Positions 21,401-31,500 of a stretch of 46,722 bases of DNA are shown here, piece by piece. The notes under the pieces are model-generated. The model was not told the DNA's origin. It searched no databases and worked only from the letters and a program-made list of their open reading frames with translations. Position numbers and translations under genes: made by a program. Source of the DNA: Gonium pectorale. Lineage: Eukaryota > Chlorophyta > Chlorophyceae > Chlamydomonadales > Volvocaceae. How positions within the stretch are numbered: position 1 is the stretch's first letter; the number at the start of each line of letters is the position of its first letter. The stretch spans positions 186,807 through 233,528 of the forward strand of contig LSYV01000090.1 in assembly GCA_001584585.1 (NCBI GenBank), in the 5' to 3' direction.

Positions 21401-24400
21401 CGGCTCTGGCTATACACTAGTCGGTGCATGTGGGTTCTGGAAATAAAGGCCGCCTGGTAATACTTGTGCAGCTAGGCTTGGTCAATGCAGTACGTGCGAT
21501 GCGATCAGCTGTCGTACGTACGCAAGCTTTCGTAAGCGCTACATGCTGTCGTACGTGCGCAAGCTGTCAAGTCGCGCCGCTACACTCTTGGCGCCGCTAC
21601 ACGTATCACGCCCATCGTCCCCTCACAGTACCTAAATCTGAGCATACAAGAGCAAAAGCGTAAATGGAGGAGAGGATGGCCTTTTAGGATACATGGCAAA
21701 CTCAAGATAGCGACAGGTGTAGAGGAGGGACCCCACACCCTCGTCCCGGAGGCTTTTTGAGGCACCGGATCTATGTGGTGTTGGCTAAGCAAGGGCAATG
21801 GCACGGTGACGGCCGCCTTCAATCCCTCCGCCCGGGCCCGCTCTGCAGGTCGTCCGACCCTCCTCCGCTGCACCTCCGTCGCGTCACGCTGGTGGTCCCC
21901 CCCGCCGAGCTGGCCCTGCTTCGGGGGCTGCTGGAGGAGGCGGGGGCGCTGCCGCGGGAGCCAATGCCCCCACCACCACCGCCTCCCAGCCCTGGTACCC
22001 TCGATGGGGAGGGTGCCAGTCGAGATGTTGCCGGCAGCAGGTTGGGCCCAGGGCTGCGCAGGCGGCTGGGAGCTGTGCCTATGCGAGCGGGCGCCTCGAC
22101 GAGCCGAAGGGCGCAGTCTGCTGCGGCGGGCGATGAGGCGGCAGCATCGGCAGCGGATCCCCCCTCCTGCCTTCGTGCCCTCCTCCTCCGCTTGGCCGCC
22201 TCCTGCGACGTGGCCTGGCACACCGACTCTTCGGTCCACTTCCGCTCCGCGACCTTCTACGGCTGGAGCGGCCGCGACGTCACTGTCACCAGCCAGCTGC
22301 CGCCCGACNNNNNNNNNNNNNNNNNNNNNNNNNNNNNNNNNNNNNNNNNNNNNNNNNNNNNNNNNNNNNNNNNNNNNNNNNNNNNNNNNNNNNNNNNNNN
22401 NNNNNNNNNNNNNNNNNNNNNNNNNNNNNNNNNNNNNNNNNNNNNNNNNNNNNNNNNNNNNNNNNNNNNNNNNNNNNNNNNNNNNNNNNNNNNNNNNNNN
22501 NNNNNNNNNNNNNNNNNNNNNNNNNNNNNNNNNNNNNNNNNNNNNNNNNNNNNNNNNNNNNNNNNNNNNNNNNNNNNNNNNNNNNNNNNNNNNNNNNNNN
22601 NNNNNNNNNNNNNNNNNNNNNNNNNNNNNNNNNNNNNNNNNNNNNNNNNNNNNNNNNNNNNNNNNNNNNNNNNNNNNNNNNNNNNNNNNNNNNNNNNNNN
22701 NNNNNNNNNNNNNNNNNNNNNNNNNNNNNNNNNNNNNNNNNNNNNCCCTGCTCCGGATTCCCATGAGCCACTGCTTTCTCCGCGGCCACAAGCCCCTGGG
22801 TGGCATCAGGACGGCGAACCGCCCATTGGCAGGCCTGAACCAAGCGGCGTCCAAGTCCTCCCTCTGATCCCGGAGAACGGCAGCGGGGCCGCCAGCAGCC
22901 GGGTGATCGCCCTCGCTGTGGCCATTCCGGTCGGCGTCGTGTTGCTGGGCGCAGTTGCGGGTGTCTTGGTCCTGGTGCTGAGGAGGCGGGGGCGGCGGGC
23001 AGGCCTGTACGGGGCCAAGCCTCCCGGGCAGTCCAGCCCCGGCGGTATCACCCTGGCCACACTGGGCGGAGTGACTCCGCAGCCTTTCCCCGGCACCCTG
23101 GCACATAACGACGTGTCACAAGCTCCGCCGCGGGAGCGCCCATCTCTTCTTGGTTACCTGACGACGAGGGAGGCCGACATGCTGAGCCACGTGGCGCTGG
23201 CTGCTCAGGGCGCTGCGGACCAGGCAGATGGTGCAGGGCCCCACGCAAGCGGCGGCGCCGCCAGAAGCGGCGGTAACGGCAGCGTGCCGAGCGTCATATC
23301 GTTCGAGATCTCGCCAGGTGCGATGAGCGCGCAAGTGAGCAAACGCCGTGGCCACCGGCGGGTGTAGGATACCTGGTGCGATGAGCGTCATATCCTTTGA
23401 TCTCTCGTTAGGTACGGCGAGTGTGCAAGTTAGCAAGCGCAGTTGCCAACCGGCGGGTTTCCGGTCTACCGTACTTCCTCTGATGGCGCCCCTTCACGTC
23501 TGGTCCTGGTTTGCCCTGTTCCCTGGCTCCCGTCCGCCCGCAGCCGGTCAGGCCCGGGCCCCGGGCCCACTCTTGGCCGCGAGCCACCCCTTGGTCGGCC
23601 TCCTTCGGACGGCACTGGAGGTGGCAGGAGACCAGACGGTGCGGCTGTTGCAGCCGATCGGCAGCGGCTCCTACGGCACCGTGTACCTGGGTGGGTGCGG
23701 CGTGGGAGTGGGAGGCGAGGAAGGGGACACGGCCGCCTGCGAAGGGCCGTGCTGCGCGTGGCAAACGGCCGCGCTTCACGTAAAGCCACTTCGGAGCTGC
23801 AATGTCCCGAGGCCGCTGGCAAGGGGGCTTCATGGTTCGGGTCAGCACGTGATCTCAGCGGCTGATTGCGGTGTCGGTTGCGATGCTGCAGCGGTTACTG
23901 CGCGCCTTCCTGCCTACGCTTACACATTGCTCTCCTTCCCTGCCGTTGCACCTCGCGGCCATTCCCAGGCCTGTGGCGCGGTCTTCCCGTTGCCGCCAAG
24001 ATCCTGGTGGTTCACGACACGCTGCTGGGTCCCGATGGCCGCCGGAGGCAGCGCGCAATCCTGGAGGCCGCCATCGGCACCACCCTCGAGCACCCCAACG
24101 TGGTCGCAACATACGCGTTCGACGTGAAGCCGCTGGGCGTGCAGCCCAGTGGGAGTGAAAAGCTGAGTGAGGAGGCGGAGCCCCTGTGGCGGCAGATGGG
24201 GACGCAGCAGAGCTTGCAGCGCAACGGCGGGGTGGCGGCGGCCCGTAACAGCAGCGTGACGAAGGCTGGTAGCGATGGCAAAGCCGATGCCTCCGCTGCC
24301 ACTCCCTCCTCCGACGTGTACCAGCTGTACATCCTGCAGGAGCTCTGCTCGGGGGGCAGCATCAAGGAGGCGCTGGGTGGGTGGAGGCGGACTTGGGGGT

Positions 24401-25614
24401 GGGGTATTGTGGTTAGGCCTGTTTCCATCAAGCCACCCGTACGTCACACTGTTTGGTGTGTCGAGGATTGTCCAGACTGAACTGTTCCTATAGTGCATAC
24501 TCATTGTAAAGAGCGGCAACCGCGCATAGCCTGCTTCGTCGCGGGCACAACCCGGTATGCATATTCCTGAGCTCCACCACGCCCTCCCTCGCTGCGCAGA
24601 GCCAATGAGAGCCCTGTCTGGAGGTCTGCGTGCGGACGCCTGCTCCGCTGCCATCTCCCTGCACCTGGCCTTCCAGGTGGCGTGCGGCCTCCGGCACGTG
24701 CATGCCGCCGGTATCGTGCACGGGGACATATCCGCGGGCAACGTGCTGCTCGCCAGGCAGGCGGCAACGGCCCCAGACGGTGACACGGGGGGTCTGGACG
24801 AAGCTGAGCGGTCGTGGCGCTGCCGGCTGACTCGCCCGGGCGTCCCTCCTCCCCCTCCTGTGGTGGCCAAGGTGGCGGACTTCGGGCTGAGCCTGCGGCT
24901 GACGGGCAGCCGGACGCACGCAAGCGGGCTGTACCAGGTGAGGACGGGTCGGCTCGTGTCGGATGGGGGATGTGCGGGGCGCAGGATAGCTAATCAGGCC
25001 ATAATGTTACAAGCGCACATCTACTCGGTGCATACTGTACGCGTATGCAATTGATCTGCCCTTCCTGACTTGGGTCCCCGCGTTTACCTTGCGCATGCAT
25101 CTGCAGGGCACCCCCGTGTACATGGCCCCGGAGGTTGTCGCCAACGGCCGTGTCAGCCCCGCCTCCGACGTCTTCTCGTTCGGGGTGCTGCTGCTGGAGC
25201 TGGTGATGGGCATGTGCACGGGCGCGCTGCTGGAGGCCGCGGCCACCGCCCCACTCGTCGCCGCCGAGCTGCGCAACCCAGCGCACGCCCACCCGCTGCT
25301 GGCGGTGCTGCGGGTGCTGCTGCCGCCGGGCAGCCCGCACTGCCCTCCGGAGCTGAGCCGCCTGGCCGCATCCTGCGTCGCACCTGTGCCGGGGCAGCGG
25401 CCCACCATGGAGCAGGTACGGGAAGCGGCAGGTTTCATTGGGGTAGAATCCCCATTTTCACCGGTTCACCAAAGCGTAGCTGTGGATGGCTTCCCAGGAC
25501 AGCTGCCGCCTCGGCCGACGTTTTCTTTTGCTGCCCCTCTCGCAGATAGCTGAAACACTGGTGGGTGTCTTGGAGTGGCTGGGGCCGCCCCTTGCAGCGC
25601 CTGCCCAAGATTGA
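15460..25614 (+). CDS. Receptor-like protein kinase paralogue C (complete, with assembly gap)
   Basis: Same architecture as B, with 15 exons: 15460-15850, 16032-16188, 16373-16808, 17241-17392, 17597-17764, 18458-18650, 19606-19662, 19910-20149, 20749-21344, 21849-23317 (contains N 22309-22745), 23544-23690, 23969-24376, 24600-24937, 25107-25415, 25546-25614. The total of 5130 bases is a multiple of three even with the N run. The N-terminus MDVTRKATAKC plus a hydrophobic core (AALLLAVICF) is a signal peptide. The ectodomain carries [14 protein letters not shown] and a Gly/Pro linker; the helix core [18 protein letters not shown] is followed by RRRGRR. The kinase motifs [21 protein letters not shown] and MAPE are complete. 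The short last exon ([15 protein letters not shown]) groups it with D. Oddities: intron 2 seems to use a GC donor (AG|GCGAGC where B and D have GTGAGT), with a GT alternative at 16210. Introns 6 and 8 carry repeats. Confidence 0.85.
18000..18022. repeat. GT dinucleotide microsatellite, intron 5 of C
   Basis: A short GT run, GTGTGTGTGTGTGTTTGTGTG, inside intron 5 (17765-18457). The same intron also holds two imperfect ~55-base copies near 18226 and 18330 that contain GCCGCCACG and GCCCGCCCC. Confidence 0.85.
18960..19475. repeat. Cluster of CCTTG...CAAGG short palindromes, intron 6 of C
   Basis: Intron 6 (18651-19605) contains many short inverted repeats built on CCTTG and CAAGG. Examples are CCTTGGCTGCAAGG (near 18963), CCTTGCTGCAAGG (near 19043), CCTTGCCAGCAAGG (near 19305), CCTTGCGCTGCAAGG (near 19340) and CCTTGGCAAGG (near 19446), plus half sites. 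They are not seen in intron 6 of B or D. Confidence 0.75.
20334..20433. repeat. 25-bp minisatellite, four copies, intron 8 of C
   Basis: Four perfect head-to-tail copies of CACGTGGGCAACGTGGTCGT followed by GCGCA (unit 25 bases). It is located between exon 8 (ends 20149) and exon 9 (starts 20749). Each unit carries the E-box-like palindrome CACGTG. B and D lack the array at this position. Confidence 0.95.
22309..22745. other. Assembly gap (437 N) inside exon 10 of C
   Basis: The N run interrupts the exon between the conserved [18 protein letters not shown] block and the proline-rich stretch before the membrane helix. In B and E only about 110-120 bases separate the same landmarks. So the N length is either an estimate or this copy carries an expanded Pro-rich segment. 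The reading frame is preserved across it as drawn. Confidence 0.98.
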
Positions 25615-26879
25615 TCCGGCTGCCGGGCAAAGCCCGTAAACCCAGGTGGACGTATGGCGTTCTGGGAGGCCGCGCCCTTTCTCTAAAAACGCTGGCCATA
25701 AGTCCTTTTTTCTTACGCCATCTGCGCCATCCAGTCACGACTGTAAATATATGTGAGACATTAGGCCTGTGAATTACAGTTTGTCCGTACTCACGTGTCA
25801 GGCTCATGATTACGGAGTGAGCTGGGCGGTTGCGATGCGATAATAAGCCAGGCAGGTCATCGCGTGCGCGCCCCGAAGCAACGGCCGAGCTGCCCAGCCA
25901 GTACTTCGCCGCACATACAGGCCCGTCGGTTGATGCGTTAGGCGTGCTGAGCATGGCTTGCCTGAAATCCTCATCGAAATGGCCGTACTTCTGTCGTGCA
26001 GTATTTTTGGACCTTAGCACGTGACAAGTTTTGCACCCATCCCCGGGTTGTGTGCTGAGATCTGAGAGGCCCGGCGTGCGCGCACCGGAGCAACATAAGC
26101 TTTCTCTCCGCTTTTAACCTAGGCGTAGTACTTTTGCGGCGCCGTTCGTGGGATATGGAACAGCACAAGTTTTGCTAGCGTTTGTGCACGTCAGGTTCTG
26201 TCAAGTAGTACGGTCGTACGAGGCCGGTAGGCCTCTGTGTTTAGGCGATCACACGGGTCGGTGCTAGCTAATTTGTGAGTTTCCTGTCCGATCTGAAAAC
26301 ACCGTGCCGAGATGAGCCAGACTACGTTACAGTCCCTGGCCAGTCCTGGCATGGAGGATCAGGGCTCGCCCCCCATCCCCCGCAGAAGACTCTCTTTCCT
26401 GCTTGCAGGTGCCCTCTCTGAGGCGGAGCCGCGACTAAGCGACGCAAGACCCAATGCTGGAAACCCATTCAATGGCCCCGTTAGATTCGCACCGCCCTCA
26501 CAATTGGGTCCCCGTGCCACCTAGCGAGCGCGCTTCACATACACCCACCATGCTGCGCACGGCAAAACCATGATAGTCCAATCCCGACGCGCAGAGTGAC
26601 CCACGGGTCAGTATGAACAGCCATATACACCTTCTATGCCGCACCTGCTCGAGTCGCGTAGACCATCGCTGTGATATGTGCGCTGGGTGGTGGTGGTTGG
26701 CGGGGATCGTACGTGAGGCACTATGCGAAAGGGCGCCCCGTGCTTACTTACTTGCACGCACTCCCGCGTCCCGCCGCGTGCTGTACATGCCGTATTGTCT
26801 GATCGGCATGAGATGGAGCTCCATGTGCGGATCTCACACCAATGTGGAGCGAGGGATCGAGGCGGGGACCCGCTGAGGT
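25615..26879. other. Intergenic C-D, left part: 3' flank of C
   Basis: A TGTAA motif at 25742-25746, about 130 bases after the stop, is a candidate green-algal polyadenylation signal. From about 25790 to 26040 the sequence is paralogous to the region 38275-38470 downstream of D (shared GCACATACAGGCCCGTCGGT, GCCTGAAATCCTCAT, CAAGTTTTGCACCCA). The rest, including ORFs at 26312-26524 and 26613-26876, shows no recognisable product. Confidence 0.55.
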
Positions 26880-27060
26880 GCTCGTAGAGCAACCAGGCCA
26901 GCTGCACTGCTGCAGGCGCCGAGGTGGCGGCGGAGGCGCGCTGCCCCAGTGCCTCCAGCTCCTCTACTCCGTCCTACTACTAATCTGTATCTGTATACAT
27001 CTGTATCTACAAGCACCTCAGCGACCTGCCCACGGGCAGTGGACGGATGGGGTCAGCGGC
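26880..27060 (-). pseudogene. Relic of the last exon of an E-like kinase gene, minus strand
   Basis: Read on the minus strand this contains an acceptor-like CAG and then GTCGCTGAGGTGCTTGTAGA near 27020. It is followed by an unrelated AT-rich insert of about 40 bases with stop codons, and then GTAGAGGAGCTGGAGGCACT and GCCTGCAGCAGTGCAGCTGG. The same words occur in the last exon of gene E (39890-40003), and flanking CTGCCC(A/G)TGGGCAG is shared too. No other E-like exon is adjacent. It appears to be a leftover of a deleted minus-strand gene downstream of C. Confidence 0.65.
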
Positions 27061-27080
27061 CGTACGTGCTAATTGCTGTT

Positions 27081-27658
27081 TGCGTGCGCGTGGCTGGGTA
27101 AAAATAGAGAAACCTGCACAGAAAGAGGGAGCCCGCCTCTACGGTCCCTGGCACACCGATGCAGGAAAACTAACAAAACCCCACACGTAGCAATAACAAC
27201 GAACTGAGGGGCAGTGCGCTTGTAACCACACGGCCTGTGGGACGGCACTTCTGAGTCGTTGGCTGCCCCTTCGCACCGCACATCGACCCGAGCCGACCCG
27301 TCCTGTTTGCAATCGCGTCGGGCCATCCTCTACATCTTATTATCAGGTCCGTTCAGGTGCCTTTGCCGCCGGCCCGAATCGGGGGAGCCCGTATGCTCGT
27401 CCCCTTCGCCCGCCATGCCTTGTGCCCACCAGCCACGCCACCAGCCCTGCGGAAACAAAATACGCCTTCGGGTGCGTATGCCCTTAAAGGTAGCTCTTCT
27501 GTTTCGCCTTTCTGTTTTTCACAATTTGTTTGCAGTTGCAATCTTCCTGCACGCGCGCCTGTCATGCAGTGTGGCGGGTGCGTGGCTGCGTGGGCACACA
27601 GCCACGGGCTCCCTCTTTCTATGCAGATTTCTCTTTTTCACGCAGCCACGCGCGCACA
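27081..27658. repeat. Inverted repeat pair (arms 27081-27135 and 27605-27658)
   Basis: The left arm includes GCGTGGCTGGGTAAAAATAG and GAAAGAGGGAGCCCG. The right arm, read on the minus strand, includes GCGTGGCTGCGTGAAAAAG and GAAAGAGGGAGCCCG. The ~54-base arms agree at most positions and enclose about 470 bases with no clear ORF. This resembles terminal inverted repeats of a small non-autonomous element or a large hairpin. I could not identify a target-site duplication. Confidence 0.6.
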
Positions 27659-28414
27659 CCACACAAGAAGCCATACATCCAGCTCTCCGCCTAGCAGCAG
27701 CAAATACTGATGCTGCCCCAAGTCACCTGCTGGGCGCTACCATCCGCGTTGTCAACACGTCGCCGAAACCAGCTCATCCCAAACACGATGACCCGGAGAA
27801 AGCCCAAATTTGGTGTATGCCTTGGCGGATTCCACGTTGATCAACAACCACCGCAATTGCGGCCCCGTTTCCAGTTGCCACCACGACACCGGCCGATACG
27901 CGGGGTCTGGGTAGTTGGCACGCAGCCGCAATCAAATTGATCACGCTATTCACGACCTGTGTACGTAATACAGGCAGGCAGGGTGGCTATGTCCGCACCA
28001 AAGGCTTTTGGCACGCACAAGTGTGATGCATGCACGGCATCCAATCATAAATGATGCATGCTGGCAAAGTTATGCGAGCGTAGGCTGCTGTGCCAAACCC
28101 GCCCAAGCGCGCTGGTAAGCCGGCACGAGGCGGCTGTTGCTCCCGTGCTCCCTTGCTCTGTCCAATCTGTTGGAACAAGGCCCGCTTGTAGAGCGTATAG
28201 TTGCGTAGGCTCACAAGCTGAATGCGGGGCTGAGGGCCACGAAGGGCCACACGGGGCCACGTAGGCAGGGAGGCGGTACGACTATCACTGTGGTGTACAT
28301 GCATGATACATAGTGGATTTTGCTGGGCATTGCAATCTTCTGCTACGCACCTCGAAATGGTGTGATTCAGTGTATGTGGTCTGCAGTACGGTAGTAAGAA
28401 TGACAGAAAGTTGG
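27659..28414. other. Distal 5' flank of D, paralogous to the 5' flank of C
   Basis: No gene is supported. The sequence matches 14580-15280 upstream of C in ordered blocks, including GCCGATACGCGGGGTCTGGG near 27892. The match shows that the duplication unit of C and D reached at least 0.8 kb upstream of the start codon. Confidence 0.55.
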
Positions 28415-28594
28415 TAGCTAGAAGGCGGGCGATGAGTGCGACGGAAGGAACACGTTTAGCCCCCTCAACATCATACATTCACATCATTTGTATTGCTAGA
28501 TGACATGGATGCTTTGAAGCACAATGTATGAATGTGTGAGGCGGGCAATCTCAGCTGAATAGAACGGCGAACATAGAGTATTAGATTATCAGTC
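28415..28594 (+). promoter_or_regulatory. Conserved upstream block of D (promoter / 5' UTR candidate)
   Basis: This is the counterpart of 15281-15459 upstream of C. It shares GGAACACGTTTAGCCCCC, CATACATTCACATCATTTGT, GATGACATGGATGCTTTG and AGAACGGCGAACATAGAG, immediately before the start codon. Function is inferred from position and conservation only. Confidence 0.45.
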
Positions 28595-31500
28595 ATGGAC
28601 CTCACAAGAAAAGCAAGGGCCAAACGTTCAGTACTTGTCGGGTGCCGTGCTGCGCTGCTCTTGGCCGTGATCTGCTTCGCGTCGCTGACAGCTGGTCAAC
28701 GATCTGAGGTCATCTCCGTGTCAAGCCTGCCGGAATCGCTCGCAGCTGGCGGGGCCGTGCAGGCAGGGCCCGGCGGCTCGGCCCGGACCGGCTCTGCGAT
28801 CCTCCCTGCCGGCACCTACCAGCCCCTGGACGTGCAGTCTGTGGAGGTGGTCGGTCGGCTGGTGGTGGCGGGGTCGGGGCCCGGCGAGGGGGACGGCGGG
28901 GAGGCGGCAGCAGGAGGCGGCACTACTGCCGCCACCACGCTCGACCTCACCGCCTTCCAGGACGGACCAGCGTTTATGATGCTGGCCGGTGAGATCTTTG
29001 GGGTTACCCTGTTAATGGGTATCTCTTCCCATGGGGCCGCGTGGCTGCCGAGTATTTTTTCCGTATCTGGGTCCCGTGCCCTGGCGGGTTGAGCGGGTCT
29101 ACAATTTCTCCTGTCATCTGCTGCCCCCGCTTCTTTGCCACGATCCCGCTCCAGGCTCCTCCCTGGAGCTGTACAACCTGACGCTGCTGCTGCCGCCGGC
29201 GCCGCCCGAGGCGCTCACGGCGCAGCCCCCCACCGTGCTGAGCCACGTCATCGGAGGCAGCCCCGCGCGGGTGACGCTGTCCGGGGTGCGACTGGTGCTG
29301 CCAACACAGACGTGAGTAGTGGGGGCGCACACTGCAGTGCGTGTGGCGTGATGTGCGTGACAGGGCCGGCCCAATGTCGTCTTTGTATGTATACATGTTT
29401 ACAATGGCAAAGCAAGCGTCCCGTCGTGTTGAAAAGCACGTGTGCTTCCATTGCCCGTACAAACCGCCGCAGTGAGCTCGCCGCCTTCACTAGGCGGGCC
29501 TGCGACCCTCAGTTCTGGCGGCGGGGGGACCCGGAAGTGCGGCATGGCGTGGTGGCCTTCAGCAACGGGTCCATGCCCTTGGCCGTCCCCCAGCTCAGGA
29601 ACGCCGCCTCCACCTCCACCTCCCTGCCCCCGCCCGCCCTGCTGCTGCGCACCCGCGTCATCTGCTGCGGAGAGGCCGGCCCTCAGCCTCCCTTCGCATA
29701 TGGCGCGGCCGCCGTGAGGGACGCCACCGGCCTGCGGGCCGCCGCTGCGGAGCTTCTGGCCGAGATGGCTCCGGCCCCTGGCAGGGTGCTTGTGTGGCTT
29801 GCGGCCAACGTGACGCTGGACCCCTACACCTGGGGCGGCCCGCTGGAGGTGCCGCCGGGGGTCTATCTGATGCTGTTTGGCAACCCAGACCCGGGGGCCG
29901 CAACGCAGGTGCGCCAGTGGATCTTTGAGGGACGTCAAACCTTGGGTCGTGGTTCTCAGGACTGCGGACCGCACCGCTTGGCGGCATTCGGGCCCTAACC
30001 GTATAGAGGGCCTTACACACGCAGACCCTCCTCGCCAAACCATCTAACTCCCCCGGACTGTCACCGGACTCTCCACGGATTTCCCTGGATGGGCTATCCT
30101 TCCCTTGGTCCAGGTAACTGAGTCCTTACCCACTATGGACGGTTTATAAAGGTCATTAACGCTGCTGATTCCGGCACATCTTGCTCGCAGCTGGACTTCG
30201 GCGGGATCGCATCCGCCATCGACACGCAGAGGGGCTTCGTCCAGATCCAGGATCTGGTGCTGTTGGGCCTGCCGTACCCGTCGACGGTGGGCGACCTGCG
30301 GGCCGCGTTGGCGGCCTGGGTGCACTCGGTCGGCGTGCCCAGGTACGCGGCCGAGTGGGCTGGGCTGTGCATTCAGCCCTGGCGTCTGAAGTCCACTGTC
30401 CGTTCGACGGTCTCGGGAATAGATTGACCTCGGGTCGAGCCGAGCGCCCTGGGTGGTCCCGGTTAAACGTGGATGGAGGCTTGGCGAGCCTGAAGGCCAA
30501 TAGGTCGCCCGGATCAGCCGCCTGGGATAGGACGCAGGCGCCTGCGCGCCTCTGCCGTGCATGCCGTGCGGTGCGGTGCGGTGCGCCGTTTGATCGGCTG
30601 CTGCTGCCTCGGTCGCTTACAGCGGTGGGCGACGCGCCCCGGGTGCGGGAGCTCGGGAGGGGAGGGGGTAACGCTACCACATGCGCGAGGGTGGGAAGCG
30701 GCGCTTGGCTGGGGCGGTGCACACGAACCGCCGGTGTCGTGCGTGCGTGCGGGGACAGGGTTGCGTGCGTGTGAAGTAAGCCAACACCCCGCACTCGGCA
30801 TGCACCGCGTCAGGCGTCTTGTGTGCCTCGCCTCAAGATGGTTCTGGGCCGGAATCCGAATCCCTGCGGCGTCCTCAAGCTCTGTCCTCAAGCAAGTTTC
30901 TCTCTATATCCATTGATTAGAGCAAGAATGTGTGTTTTGGTGGCGTAACTCTTCTGCGCCTGGCTTCGTCACTGCATGCCGTATATGCGTGGCGTCGTCC
31001 TGTGTGACGTAAGTGCCAACCGGGGCAGACTCTGCGGGAGGAGGACTCGCGGAGGTCCCTCACCATCGAGGAGCACACACGCTCGGGGGGGGGGGGTTGC
31101 TAAGGCCACGGCGCGCTCTGCTGTTTGCCATCCCGCTGCAACCCTGCGCGCTGTGGGGTCTCACTGCGTGGTGTACATTGACACGGACTGGGGTCTCAAT
31201 AACTGTGCGAACAAGCCCTCCTTTCATGCTTCGCCCTTGCTAACCCGGTCCCCAGAGTCTTGACGGGGGTTTTGGGTGCCCCGCCGCCCGTCGTGCGGCT
31301 CTCCATCATCCGCTGCATGCTGGTGCTGCCCGCTGCGGAGGCGGCCTGGTGGAGGGCCGCAATCGCCGCTGAGGCGGCAGCGCCGGGCGGCGCAGGGCCG
31401 TACCTGCAGGAGAGCTGGAGGTGGGCACCACTGGAAGGCCACCCGGGGGCGGGGGCGTGCCACTTGCTCCCGATGCTCTTGGCAGGGCGCTGGGTTGGGT

